Counted from the first letter of the stretch, positions 22,586-31,547 are shown. The stretch: DNA of 64,000 bases from Paracoccus salsus (GCF_021556615.1 NZ_JAKGGD010000003.1:1-64000); one strand, 5' to 3'. The notes: generated by a model not told the origin, from the letters alone. A program made the numbers and translations.

Positions 22586-22599
22586 GGCGAGGGCCTTTC

Positions 22600-23307
22600 T
22601 CAGCGTCGAGTTACGGAAAGAATAGCACGGCCATTCAGCAATGCGATTCCCAATGCCGCGATCAGGACGATCAGGGCGTTGAAAGGCACGAGATTGGCCG
22701 CGATCACGCCAAGCAACGCCCACATCACCGCTGCGGGATAGGCCCATTCTCGCGGCCGCATCGCCTGCACGGCCAGCGCGGCGGCCGACACGCCCAGCAG
22801 GCACAGCACCGCCGCAGCCTGCGCCGACATCAGCTCGTGACCCGCCAGCACGATGCCGATCGAGACCCCCGAAGCGGCCGTCAGCCAGCCCGCGTAAAGC
22901 CCGATCGGGCGGACCTGCCAGACCGGATCGCGACGCCCGGCCCGCAGGAACGCGACCAGAGCGAAGGCAAGCATCAGCAGGATCATCACTGTCGCCCAGC
23001 CCGGCGCGCGATTGGCGACCGGAATCCAGAAGAATCCGATTCCGAGGCTGGCCAGCAGTGCGGGGCGCATCGGGCGCCAGTCCGGATCATCCGCCCTGCG
23101 CCACAGCCCGTAGCCTGCGCCGGCCACCAGCCAGGCATAGATCAGTCCCCATATCGCGAAGGCCCAGCCGGCGGGCTGGACCGGAGGATCGTCCTGCGGG
23201 ACAGCGAACAGGTCCGGCGGATAGCCTCCGAAGCTGTCGAAAACGATCGGCGATGCGGCGAAGGCCACCGCGGCGATCACGACCGGCAGTGCCAGGTTGC
23301 GGATCAT
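22600..23307 (-). CDS. TspO/MBR-like tryptophan-rich membrane protein
   Basis: This 235-residue multi-spanning protein contains QPAGWAFAIWGLIYAWLVAG, the proline-tryptophan motif of tryptophan-rich sensory proteins, and about six hydrophobic helices. It is longer than classical TspO (about 160 residues), so it belongs to the larger subgroup. TspO in Rhodobacter influences tetrapyrrole-dependent photosynthesis gene regulation; the role of long members is not defined. Its ATG overlaps the stop of the upstream SDR (ATGA), indicating translational coupling in the stress/lipid operon. Confidence 0.8.
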   Translation of the reverse strand: MIRNLALPVVIAAVAFAASPIVFDSFGGYPPDLFAVPQDDPPVQPAGWAFAIWGLIYAWLVAGAGYGLWRRADDPDWRPMRPALLASLGIGFFWIPVANRAPGWATVMILLMLAFALVAFLRAGRRDPVWQVRPIGLYAGWLTAASGVSIGIVLAGHELMSAQAAAVLCLLGVSAAALAVQAMRPREWAYPAAVMWALLGVIAANLVPFNALIVLIAALGIALLNGRAILSVTRR

Positions 23308-24047
23308 GTGTCATCCTCGCGGCTGAGGCGCCGGGTCAGGCGCATGGACAGGGCATAGGGCAGCGCCCGGACCAGCTTGAGACTGCGGGTCAGGCGATGT
23401 GGAAAATGGATCTCGAAGCGGCGCCCGGCAAGACCCTTGCGGATCGCGGTCGCGGCCTCTTCGGGCTTGATGAGCGCGGGCATCTTGAAATCGTTCTTTT
23501 CGGTCAGCCGGGTCTCCACGAAGCCGGGGCAGATCAGCCGCACATCCAGATCGGCGCGTTCGGCCCGCAGGCTTTCGGCCAGGTTGATGACCCCCGCCTT
23601 GGTCGCGGAATAGATCTGGCCCTGCGGCAGGCCGATATAGCCCGCGACCGATCCGCACAGCGCGATCTGGCCACCCGCGCGCAGCACCCGCGGACCGATC
23701 TGCGCAATATGGAAACTGCCGGTCAGGTTGACCGTGATGATCTGCGCGGCCTTGTCGGGATCCAGGTCCGCGATCCGGCCGGGATCGTAAAGCGCGGCCA
23801 GATGCACGATCCGGTCCACCGGCCCGGTCGCGGCGATGGCGCGGGCGGCTTCCTCGATGCTGGCGCGGTCGGCCACGTCCAGAGGGCGGATCTCTGCCCC
23901 GCCGATCCGGGTTGCCAGTTCCTCAAGCGCGGCCATGCGGCGGGCGGACAGGATCAACCGCGCGCCTTCCTGCGCGTATTGCCGGGCCAGTTCGCGGCCG
24001 ATGCCGTCGCTGGCGCCGATGATCCAGATGCGGGGAGTTTCGGTCAC
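23304..24047 (-). CDS. Short-chain dehydrogenase/reductase
   Basis: A 247-residue SDR starting at a GTG (24047) that overlaps the stop of the MFS gene (GTGA). It shows the cofactor motif IIGASDGIGRELARQYAQEG, the catalytic Ser in ALCGSVAGYIGLP, YSATKAGVINLAESLRAE with Tyr-x3-Lys, and CPGFVETRLTEKNDF. It resembles the SDR linked to the RpoE/ChrR-controlled lipid genes in other alphaproteobacteria. The basic C-terminus (FPHRLTRSLKLVRALPYALS) could associate with membrane. Substrate is unknown; a lipid or acyl intermediate is plausible from context. Confidence 0.87.
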   Translation of the reverse strand: MTETPRIWIIGASDGIGRELARQYAQEGARLILSARRMAALEELATRIGGAEIRPLDVADRASIEEAARAIAATGPVDRIVHLAALYDPGRIADLDPDKAAQIITVNLTGSFHIAQIGPRVLRAGGQIALCGSVAGYIGLPQGQIYSATKAGVINLAESLRAERADLDVRLICPGFVETRLTEKNDFKMPALIKPEEAATAIRKGLAGRRFEIHFPHRLTRSLKLVRALPYALSMRLTRRLSREDDT

Positions 24048-25318
24048 AGGCTTCCCTTCCGGTGCAGATGGACAAGCAGCCCGATCGCCAGCAGGCGCAG
24101 GGCCAGCGGCAGGCCGCCGTAAAGCCAACGCAGCGCGTCGAGCGCGGTTTCCGGATTGGGCATCGCCGGGCGAAACCCCGCCTGCGCCAGCAGCGGCAGC
24201 GCGACGGCCCCCGCCAGAGCCAGCGCGGCCTTGGTGAGAAAAGCCAGCCCGGCATGGGCACGCGTCGCCGCGCCCGCAGCATTCGCCGCGCCGATCCGTT
24301 CGGACAGGATCGCGGGCGGCAGGACCAGGTCGGCCCCGAAGGTCAGACCGGTCAGCACGCAGATGACAAGGAACAGGCCGACCGTGCCGGGCCCCAGCGC
24401 CAAGGCGCCGGCAAAGCCCAGCACCGACAGGATCAGCGCGCCGGTCCAGACCCTGACCGCGCCGTGCCGCTCGGCCAGGCGGGTGGCCAGCGCGGCACCC
24501 GGCAGGGCGGCCACGAAATAGGTCAGCAGGAATGCCCCCGCCAACGGCTCGGCCCCGATCAGGTCGCGCACCAGCATCAGGATCAGCGCGGCCGGAAACG
24601 CCGCCGAAAGCAGAACCAGCGCCGCCACGGCGAAGAACCCGCGAAGCTGGCGCAGGCTCACGGGCAGGCCGGGAACCGCGCGCAGCTCCAGCCGCACCGA
24701 TTGCTGCCAGCGCAGGAACAGCGGCAACGCCACCGCCAGGCCCAGCAGCAGCACCGCGGACAAGGCCAGCAGAGCGCCCGCCCGGCCGATGCTGGGCGCG
24801 AGCGCCGCCGGCAGGGTCACGGCCACGATCAGTCCCGCCAGGCCCATCGCCTCGCGCGTGCCGCTGATCCTGGCCTTGGCGGCAGGATCGCGCCGCCAAA
24901 GCCCGCCGAATGTCATCAGGTTCACGGAGATCAGGCTGTGTCCCAGGCTGGCCAGCGTCATCATCGCGGCGAACCAGACCAGGACCGGCAGCGCCGGCGG
25001 CAGGAACAGCCCCGTTACCCCTAGCGACAGTGCGATCGCTCCGGCGACCATCATGGCGGGCCGACGCGCGGGCCAGCGGTCACCGGCCCAGCCGACCAGC
25101 GGGTCCTGCACCGCATCCAGCAGCCGCAGAATGGCCAGAACCGCGCCCAGAAGACCCAGCGAAACGCCCAGATCGGCGGCGTAGAAATCGGGCGCGTGGA
25201 TATAGAGCGGCAGTCCGCCCACGGCCAGCGGCGCGGCCAGTGCGCCATAGCTCAGGCAATCCGAGCGCGCCGGTCCGTGCCGGATCTCAGGCGTGGGCAA
25301 GGCGATACTGGACGACAT
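24044..25318 (-). CDS. MFS/GPH-type transporter in the lipid-modification operon
   Basis: A 424-residue transporter with about twelve hydrophobic segments. SYGALAAPLAVGGLPLYIHA, RLLDAVQDPLVGWAGDRW and SGTREAMGLAGLIVAV give it the look of the glycoside-pentoside-hexuronide branch (sugar/cation symporter-like) of the major facilitator superfamily. Its start lies inside the upstream methylase gene, overlapping by 32 bases, and its stop overlaps the SDR start. Substrate is unknown; because sugar genes are absent here, a lipid or envelope precursor is as likely as a sugar. Confidence 0.85.
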   Translation of the reverse strand: MSSSIALPTPEIRHGPARSDCLSYGALAAPLAVGGLPLYIHAPDFYAADLGVSLGLLGAVLAILRLLDAVQDPLVGWAGDRWPARRPAMMVAGAIALSLGVTGLFLPPALPVLVWFAAMMTLASLGHSLISVNLMTFGGLWRRDPAAKARISGTREAMGLAGLIVAVTLPAALAPSIGRAGALLALSAVLLLGLAVALPLFLRWQQSVRLELRAVPGLPVSLRQLRGFFAVAALVLLSAAFPAALILMLVRDLIGAEPLAGAFLLTYFVAALPGAALATRLAERHGAVRVWTGALILSVLGFAGALALGPGTVGLFLVICVLTGLTFGADLVLPPAILSERIGAANAAGAATRAHAGLAFLTKAALALAGAVALPLLAQAGFRPAMPNPETALDALRWLYGGLPLALRLLAIGLLVHLHRKGSL

Positions 25319-26444
25319 CCGTGCGACCGACCTCGAATGATGCCGCGCAGGCGGCAAGATAGAAGCGCCAGACGCGAATGAAGGCGTCATCGAAACCAAG
25401 CTGTCTGATCTGGGGCAGCGTGGCGTCGAACCGCTCCAGCCACTCGCGCAGCGTCCGCGCGTAGTCGAGGCGGAACCCGAAGGCATCCTGCACCGCCAGT
25501 CCCGCGCGCCGGGCCTCGTGCTCGAACCGCGCGGGCGAGGGCAGCATGCCGCCGGGAAAGATGAAGCTGCGGATCATGTCGCCGCTTTTGCGATAGCGCG
25601 CGAAATATCGGTCGGCCACGGTGATCGTCTGCACCATCGCGCGGCCGCGGTCGGCCAGCACATGCGCCAGCTTGCCGAAATAGGCCGGCCAGTAGCGCTC
25701 GCCGACCGCCTCGAACATCTCGATCGAGACGACATGGTCGAAGCGGCCGGTTTCGTCACGATAATCCTGCAGCGCGATTTCGGCGTCCGGGCCAAGCCGC
25801 TGGCGCGCGTACTCGGCCTGTTCCGTCGACAGCGTCAGACCCTTGGGTGCGAAATCGCCGCGCGAAAGCGCGCGTTCGGCAAAGCCCCCCCAGCCGCAGC
25901 CGATTTCCAGCAACCGCCCCGACTGGCCCGACAGGTTGTCGATGATGCGGTCGTATTTGCGGCCCTGCGCCGCCGCCAGATCGTCCCCTGCCCCATAAAG
26001 GGCCGAGGAATAGGTCATGCTGGGGTCCAGCCACAGTCGATAGAATTCGTTGCCCAGATCGTAATGCGCCGAGATGTTGCGCCGCGCGCGCGCGCGGGTG
26101 TTGCTGTTCATGAAATACAGCGCCCGCGCGGCCAGCGAGTTCAGCCGGCGGCCATAGATATAGCGGTCCAGCACATCCTCGTTCAAAAGCGCCACCCGCA
26201 GCAGCGCCTCGAGATCGGGGCTGTCGCACCAGCCGTCGCGATAGGCCTCGGTCAGGCCGATATCGCCCTTGGCCGCAAGCGCCGGAATGACACGCCAGTC
26301 ATGGATCACCAGCACCGAATCCGGTCCCGGCTGCCGGCCCCCGAAGCCATGCGCCTGGCCCTCGGGCGTCAGGACGGTCAGGGTGCCGTGCTCGACCCCC
26401 TCGGCGGTCTTCAGGAACTCGCGGGCAAATCTGCGCTGCAGCAT
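25287..26444 (-). CDS. Cyclopropane-fatty-acyl-phospholipid synthase-like methyltransferase
   Basis: This 385-residue SAM-dependent enzyme modifies unsaturated acyl chains of membrane phospholipids. The SAM-binding motif LLEIGCGWGGFAERAL is near residue 180. Other conserved parts are NISAHYDLGNEFYRLWLDPS, YDRIIDNL, HVVSIEMFEAVGERYW and RSFIFPGGMLP. In Rhodobacter a protein of this type is induced by singlet oxygen and affects turnover of the ChrR anti-sigma factor; related methylases make methyl-branched and furan fatty acids. The start at 26444 leaves a 4-base gap after DUF1365; an upstream ATG at 26468 would overlap it. Confidence 0.93.
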   Translation of the reverse strand: MLQRRFAREFLKTAEGVEHGTLTVLTPEGQAHGFGGRQPGPDSVLVIHDWRVIPALAAKGDIGLTEAYRDGWCDSPDLEALLRVALLNEDVLDRYIYGRRLNSLAARALYFMNSNTRARARRNISAHYDLGNEFYRLWLDPSMTYSSALYGAGDDLAAAQGRKYDRIIDNLSGQSGRLLEIGCGWGGFAERALSRGDFAPKGLTLSTEQAEYARQRLGPDAEIALQDYRDETGRFDHVVSIEMFEAVGERYWPAYFGKLAHVLADRGRAMVQTITVADRYFARYRKSGDMIRSFIFPGGMLPSPARFEHEARRAGLAVQDAFGFRLDYARTLREWLERFDATLPQIRQLGFDDAFIRVWRFYLAACAASFEVGRTDVVQYRLAHA

Positions 26445-26448
26445 CGGC

Positions 26449-27243
26449 TTATCCCCCCATGCCGTCATGCCGGTCCGCATGCGAGGTGCGGCGCGGCATT
26501 TGCGGCGGCTTGCGCAGGTAACGAACTCCGCGCGCAAAAAGTTTCGCGGCCTGCAAGTGTATCAATCCAATCACTTTCTGCGATTGAAGCGGATGGCGCA
26601 AGGCCGCGCGGCGCAGCGAAGCCCGTGTCAACGCTCGCGCCTTTCCGGTCATCGCCGTCCCAAGCCGCCTGCTGCCATCCTCGGCGACCCAGTCGATCCA
26701 GGCGCCGAACCGCCCCGGCCCCACGTCAAAGCGAAACAGATAGCGCCCCGAACGCGGCAGAAACGGCGAGACATGGAACAGTTTATCGGCCTCCAGCCGG
26801 TCGCTGGCGGTGATCGCGGCCCGGTCTGGCCGGTGGCACAGATACAGATGCCGCTCGCCGAAGGTGTTCGACACCTCGGCCAGCACCGCGCGCAGATCGC
26901 CCGACACGTCGCGGCACAGCCAGAAGCTGACCGGATTGAAGCCGAAGCCCACGCTGCGCGGCAGCGTCACCAGCGTGACCTCGCTTGCCTCGCCCAGGCC
27001 GACGGGCTTGAGCAATCCGGCGATGAAGTCGCGCAGCGACCGACCGTCACGATGGCCGTAATCACTGCGACGCAAGGACCACAGCGCGGCGCGATCCACG
27101 GGCAACACGGCGTCGCCCCGGTCGATCGCGTCCAGCGGCAGCGCGACATAGGTCGCGCGATAGCGGAAATCACGGTTCTTGTCGCCGCGGCGCCCATGCC
27201 AGATGCGCGCGTCGATCAGCGCGCCGTCCCACAGATCGGTCAT
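26449..27243 (-). CDS. DUF1365 family protein
   Basis: This 264-residue protein matches DUF1365: a short N-terminal strand naming the family (LIDARIWHGRR), the FRYRATYVALPLD segment, and VTLVTLPRSVGFGFNPVSFW, typical of the family, with VLAEVSNTFGERHLYLC. The function is unproven, but the gene is nearly always found between an FAD amine-oxidase-like gene and a cyclopropane-synthase-like gene, as here, suggesting a shared lipid-modifying reaction. Its ATG at 27243 overlaps the stop of the upstream oxidase. Confidence 0.92.
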   Translation of the reverse strand: MTDLWDGALIDARIWHGRRGDKNRDFRYRATYVALPLDAIDRGDAVLPVDRAALWSLRRSDYGHRDGRSLRDFIAGLLKPVGLGEASEVTLVTLPRSVGFGFNPVSFWLCRDVSGDLRAVLAEVSNTFGERHLYLCHRPDRAAITASDRLEADKLFHVSPFLPRSGRYLFRFDVGPGRFGAWIDWVAEDGSRRLGTAMTGKARALTRASLRRAALRHPLQSQKVIGLIHLQAAKLFARGVRYLRKPPQMPRRTSHADRHDGMGG

Positions 27244-28553
27244 GCGGCAACAGCCTCGTCGGCCCAGGGGTCCTGACCCAGCGGCCATTCGATTCCCATC
27301 GTCTGCGCCACCCGCAAGGCCGACAGCACCCCGTCCTCGTGAAACCCGTGTCGTGTCCAGGCCCCGGCATAATACACGCCTCCGCGGCCCTGGATCGAGG
27401 GAAGGCGCGACTGGGCACGGATCGAGGCCTCGTCGAACACCGGATGATCCATCATCGCCTGGTCATGGATGTCGTGCGGCTCGATCTCTGGATTGAGGGT
27501 CACGATCAGCGGCTGCGGCGTCGTCAGGTTCTGCAGGCGGTTCATCCAGTAGGACAGGCTGATCGGCGCGGCGGGATCCGGCCGGCGCCGATGGGTGATA
27601 TAGTTCCACGCCGCCCAGGCTGCCTGTCGGCGCGGCATCAGCCTTGTGTCGGAATGCAGCACCATCCGGTTCGGCTGGGTGCGGAACCGCGACAGGATCG
27701 CGCGTTCCTCGGCGTCGGGGTGATCCAGCATATGCAGGGCCTGCGGTGCATGGGTCGCGATCACGACCCGATCGAAGCGCTCGGGCCCGTGCGGGCTGAC
27801 GACCGTGACGCCCGCCGGATCGCGAATCACCTTGAAGACCGGCGCCGCCACCCGCAGATCCCCCCGCAGCCGCGACAGGATCGCCTGCACATAGGCCCGC
27901 GATCCGCCGGTGATGGTTTCCCACCGGGGTTGGCCATTGACCGAGAGCAGTCCGTGATTGTCGAAGAACCGAACGAAGCTGGCGGCCGGGAAATCCAGCA
28001 TCTCGCCCGGCGGAGTCGACCAGATCGCGCCCGAGATCGGCAACAGGAACAGATCACGGAAATCGGCGCCCAGGCGCATCTCGTCCAGCATCTGGCCCAG
28101 GCTGTGCCCGGAGGCGGAATATTCGGTCGCCCGGCGAAAGAACCGCAGGATGTCGCGCAGCATCAGCAGATGGCGCGGGTCCATCGCCCGGCGGCGTTGC
28201 GCGAACAGGGCCGCGGTGTTGCCGGTGCCGTATTCGTAGCGGCCGGTACCGAAACTGGCCGAAAAGCTCATGTCCGAGGCTTCGGTCGCAACGCCCAGAT
28301 GTTCCAGCAGCGGCATGAACAACGGATAGGTGCGGCGGTTGCAGACGATGAAGCCGGTATCCACCGCCGTATCGAAGGCCTGCACGGTTCGCGCATGGCC
28401 GCCGGGACGCGGCTCGGCCTCGAACAGGGTCACGTGATGATGCGGGTCCAGCAGCCACGCGGCCGCCAGGCCAGCGATGCCGCTGCCGATGACGGCGACG
28501 CGGCTGGACGGGGATGCGGGCCTGATCGGACGATGACTGGCGTGAACGGACAC
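27240..28553 (-). CDS. FAD-dependent amine oxidase-like oxidoreductase
   Basis: A 437-residue flavoprotein with the dinucleotide motif RVAVIGSGIAGLAAAWLLD near residues 18-36 and GGHARTVQAFDTAVDTGFIV after it. The C-terminal flavin-closing region is YYAGAWTRHGFHEDGVLSAL. This type is named NAD/FAD-binding protein and heads the conserved lipid cassette with DUF1365 and the methylase; it may desaturate or oxidise acyl chains. It begins with GTG at 28553 behind a strong AGAAGGAG, and is the first gene of a seven-gene operon. A candidate RpoE-type -35 is upstream. Confidence 0.9.
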   Translation of the reverse strand: MSVHASHRPIRPASPSSRVAVIGSGIAGLAAAWLLDPHHHVTLFEAEPRPGGHARTVQAFDTAVDTGFIVCNRRTYPLFMPLLEHLGVATEASDMSFSASFGTGRYEYGTGNTAALFAQRRRAMDPRHLLMLRDILRFFRRATEYSASGHSLGQMLDEMRLGADFRDLFLLPISGAIWSTPPGEMLDFPAASFVRFFDNHGLLSVNGQPRWETITGGSRAYVQAILSRLRGDLRVAAPVFKVIRDPAGVTVVSPHGPERFDRVVIATHAPQALHMLDHPDAEERAILSRFRTQPNRMVLHSDTRLMPRRQAAWAAWNYITHRRRPDPAAPISLSYWMNRLQNLTTPQPLIVTLNPEIEPHDIHDQAMMDHPVFDEASIRAQSRLPSIQGRGGVYYAGAWTRHGFHEDGVLSALRVAQTMGIEWPLGQDPWADEAVAA

Positions 28554-28624
28554 GGCTTATACTCCTTCTACCGTGACCATGCACGGGGCGGGCGGGCAAA
28601 ATGGTGCAGCGGAATCGTCGGCTC

Positions 28625-28654
28625 CTCTCGAATCTGCCGCGCCTTGGCGGATCA
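28625..28654 (-). promoter_or_regulatory. Candidate ECF (RpoE/ChrR-type) promoter of the lipid operon
   Basis: On the minus strand TGATCC (28654-28649) matches the -35 element I remember for Rhodobacter RpoE promoters. At the expected 18-base spacing the -10 region reads CGAGAG (28630-28625), a poor match to TAAGA-like -10 sites. Transcription would start about 65 bases before the GTG. Support is the -35 and the gene set only. Confidence 0.3.
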
Positions 28655-28789
28655 GACCGTTGATCGCGGTTCTGCTGCGCGTTCAACGAGCAACCTGCGG
28701 TCCGGCATTGCACGCCGGGGCCGGGTTGGGCAAGCTGTGATGGTTGAAAAGCAGATTGGTGGCCAGCCCATGGCGGGACAAGACGACGC

Positions 28790-29821
28790 ATGAACCTCAA
28801 GACATTCGCGCGGCTGGTCGGCATGTCGCAAACCACCGTCAGCCGGGCGATGAACGGCCATCCCGAAGTCAGCGCCCGCACCCGCGACCGGCTGATCGAG
28901 GCTGCAAGGCTGCACGGCTACGCGCCGAACGCCCATGCGCGCTCCCTGGCGATCGGACATGCTGCAACGCTTGGCTGCGTGATCCCCCTGTCGGGCAGAA
29001 ACGAGATCGTCAATCCGATCTACACGGATTTCCTGGCGGGCCTGGGTGAGGAATGCGCGCAGCGCCGCTTCGAGATCAACCTGACGGTCGTGGCCGACGC
29101 CGAGCAGGACGACGCCTATCGCGCACTGAAATCCAAGGGCCTGATCGGCGGCGTGGTGGTGCAGTTTCCGCGCCGCGACGATTCCCGCCCGACGCTTTTG
29201 AACCAGATCGGCCTGCCCTTCGTCGTCCACGGCCGGGTCACCGGTCATCAGGGCCCGTATTCCTGGGTCGACGTGAACAACCGGCACGCCTTTCACCGGG
29301 CGACCTGTTTTCTTCTGCAACTGGGTCATCGCCGGATCGCCCTTCTGAACGGCGATCAGCAACTGGATTTCGCCGCCCGCCGTCGCGACGGCTATCTGAA
29401 CGCGCTCGCCGAGGCCGGCATCACGCCCCAGCCGGCTCTGATGCTCAGCGACGAGATGACCACCGCCTATGGCTATGCGGGAACGCTGCGGCTGCTGGAA
29501 CAGGACAATCCGCCGACCGCAATCCTCTGCGCCTCTACCATGATCGCGCAGGGGGTCAATCAGGCGCTGGATGAACGCGGGCTGCGGCTTGGGGCAGACA
29601 TGTCGGTGATCACCTTCGACGATGACCTGTCCTATTCACGCAACCCCGCTGCGGTGCCGGTCTTCACCGCGATGCGCTCACCGGTGCGGCAGGCTGGCAG
29701 GCGCATCGCCGCGATGCTGATTTCCAAGATCGAGAACGCCGACGACAGCGCCATGCACGAGCTGATGGAGGCCGAGCTTGTCGTCGGCCGCTCGACCGCG
29801 CCCCCGCGGGACAAGCCCTAA
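28790..29821 (+). CDS. LacI family transcriptional regulator
   Basis: This 343-residue repressor has an N-terminal helix-turn-helix (TFARLVGMSQTTVSRAMNGH) and hinge (ARLHGYAPNAHARSL), then a periplasmic-binding-protein-like sensor with ALLNGDQQLDFAARRRDGYL and ILCASTMIAQGVNQALDERG. It resembles AglR-type sugar regulators of Rhodobacterales, but no sugar transport genes flank it; it is divergent from the lipid-modification operon across a 236-base gap. An imperfect palindrome with ACCG/CGGT half-sites at 28656-28670 could be an operator. Its target is unknown. The stop overlaps the convergent mobA. Confidence 0.9.
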   Translation: MNLKTFARLVGMSQTTVSRAMNGHPEVSARTRDRLIEAARLHGYAPNAHARSLAIGHAATLGCVIPLSGRNEIVNPIYTDFLAGLGEECAQRRFEINLTVVADAEQDDAYRALKSKGLIGGVVVQFPRRDDSRPTLLNQIGLPFVVHGRVTGHQGPYSWVDVNNRHAFHRATCFLLQLGHRRIALLNGDQQLDFAARRRDGYLNALAEAGITPQPALMLSDEMTTAYGYAGTLRLLEQDNPPTAILCASTMIAQGVNQALDERGLRLGADMSVITFDDDLSYSRNPAAVPVFTAMRSPVRQAGRRIAAMLISKIENADDSAMHELMEAELVVGRSTAPPRDKP

Positions 29822-30429
29822 AAGGCGGAGCAAAGGACCTGGGCACGGGCCAGGTCGCCGGGCGTGTTGACGTTGAAGAAGGGATCGACCGGCGCGCCGG
29901 GCCAGATGGCGAAGCCTGGGTCATGGAGCCGCGCGAAATCGCGGACACGCCGATGACCCGTCCTCAGCGCGAGGCGCAGATCCTCGCGAAGAGAGGTCGG
30001 CCAGCGGCCGAATGTCGGGTGTTGGGTCACATGCCCACCATCGTCCCGCGTGGCGGCAAGCGCCAGGCCAGAGGGTCCGGCATGGGCAGTCAGCTTTCGG
30101 GCAAGATCGGCGGGAAAGAACGGCGTGTCGGCCGCGACACTGATGACGGCGGGGGCACCCAACCCGGCGGCCCAGTCCAGGCCGGCCAGGATCCCGGCCA
30201 GCGGTCCGGGCTGATCCGGCAGGCTGTCGGAATAGACCGAGAGCCCGAACTGCGCGAAGCGAGCGACATCGCCGTTGGCGCTGAGCGCCAGCGGCGCGCA
30301 TTGTCTTTCGAGCCGCGCGATGACGCGTTCCAGCAGCACCCGCCCGCCAACCGGCAGAAGCCCCTTGTCGCCGCCGCCCATACGGGACGCGCGGCCGCCG
30401 GCAAGGATGATGGCGGGCAGCTCGGTCAT
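29818..30429 (-). CDS. mobA: Molybdenum cofactor guanylyltransferase
   Basis: MobA joins GMP to molybdopterin to give the MGD cofactor of DMSO-reductase-family enzymes. The 203-residue protein has the nucleotidyltransferase signature ILAGGRASRMGGGDKGLLPV at residues 8-27, PGPLAGILAGLDWA and the metal-binding-type VAADTPFFP, and ends with the family segment FFNVNTPGDLARAQ. The ATG at 30429 gives the expected short N-terminus. No other moa/moe genes are nearby. Confidence 0.94.
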   Translation of the reverse strand: MTELPAIILAGGRASRMGGGDKGLLPVGGRVLLERVIARLERQCAPLALSANGDVARFAQFGLSVYSDSLPDQPGPLAGILAGLDWAAGLGAPAVISVAADTPFFPADLARKLTAHAGPSGLALAATRDDGGHVTQHPTFGRWPTSLREDLRLALRTGHRRVRDFARLHDPGFAIWPGAPVDPFFNVNTPGDLARAQVLCSAF

Positions 30430-30860
30430 GATCGGGACTGTCGCGCGGCGCTGTCCGCGATGCAAGGCACCGGCCCGCCCGGGCGCCCGCGCCGCGGAGC
30501 CGGGTCGCACAACCGGCCGCCTCCATTCTTGCCATACGGGGTCGAATTCTCTAGCGGAGGCCTTGATCCCGAACGGTTCGCGGGCCGCCCGAATGACGGC
30601 AATCACATCAGGAGATCATCTCATGCAGGACCCGACCGGAAGCTCGCCATGGTTGTTGTCTCGTTCCCTCGCGGACCGGGCCTGCGCGACGATGCTGTTG
30701 CCGCCGCCGGCCCGGCAGATTACGCCATGGGAGATGTCTGCACGGCGATCTGCGATTGCCGCGCCGAACCCACGTCATGAGGCCTTGGCATGATGCAAGC
30801 AGATAGCGCCGCACCGCCTTGCGTGGCCCGCAACCCCGATCCTGCCAGCGGAGATGACGC
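30430..30860. other. Intergenic region upstream of exbB with two overlapping small frames
   Basis: No gene is firmly supported. On the + strand AGGAGA (30610-30615) precedes an ATG at 30623 opening 56 codons to 30793. In another frame an ATG at 30649 opens 43 codons to 30780, ending GDVCTAICDCRAEPTS, which has a more protein-like composition and a Cys-x3-Cys-x-Cys pattern but no ribosome site of its own. Either might be a leader or small protein of the ExbB-TonB operon. The rest of the stretch shows no strong hairpin or recognisable iron box. Confidence 0.3.
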
Positions 30861-31547
30861 GTGACCCAGCCGGCACCCAGCATCGCCGACCTGCCGCTGA
30901 TCGGTCTGATCGCCGGTGGCGGCTGGACCATGTGGGCGATCGCCGCGCTGTCGGTGGCGACGCTGGCGGTGGTCCTGTGGAAGATCTGGACGCTGTCGCG
31001 GCTGGGCGTGTGGGGGGGCAGCCATTCGCGCCGCGCGCTGGCATTGTGGGCCGAGGGGCGCAGGTCCGAGGCGCTGGCCGAGGTCAAGGGCCGCCCCTCG
31101 GCGCGTGCGCGCGTCGCTCAGGCCGCGATCGGCACCTCACTGGACCCGGCCATCGACGCCCAGTCCGCGCGCGAGGAAACCGGACGGATCGCGCGGCAGA
31201 CGCTGTACCGCGCCCGCGAAGGTCTGCGCGCGCTGGAGCTGATCGCGACCATCGCACCGCTTCTGGGTCTTCTGGGCACCGTGCTGGGGATGATATCGGC
31301 ATTCCAGGTGCTGCAGGATTCGGGTAACCGCGCCGACCCCTCCGCCCTGGCCGGCGGCATCTGGGAGGCGCTGCTGACCACCGCTGCGGGCATGGCGGTG
31401 GCGATTCCGGCGGGAATCGCGCTGAGCTGGTTCGAATCGATTGCCGACAGGCTTCAGGCCGATCTGGAGGATCTTGCCACGCGGATCTTCGTCAGGGCCC
31501 CGGTCACGAAGGCAGCCCGGCCCCCTCTCCCCGAGGCCGCGGAATGA
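30861..31547 (+). CDS. exbB: ExbB/TolQ/MotA-type proton channel protein
   Basis: ExbB forms the pentameric inner-membrane channel that converts the proton gradient into movement of TonB. The 228-residue protein has three hydrophobic segments: MWAIAALSVATLAVVLWKIW near residue 25, ELIATIAPLLGLLGTVLGMI near residue 130 and LLTTAAGMAVAIPAGIALSW near residue 175. The conserved GLLGTV and TTAAG residues line the proton path. It uses a GTG start with a modest GGAG upstream and heads a four-gene operon. Confidence 0.92.
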   Translation: MTQPAPSIADLPLIGLIAGGGWTMWAIAALSVATLAVVLWKIWTLSRLGVWGGSHSRRALALWAEGRRSEALAEVKGRPSARARVAQAAIGTSLDPAIDAQSAREETGRIARQTLYRAREGLRALELIATIAPLLGLLGTVLGMISAFQVLQDSGNRADPSALAGGIWEALLTTAAGMAVAIPAGIALSWFESIADRLQADLEDLATRIFVRAPVTKAARPPLPEAAE

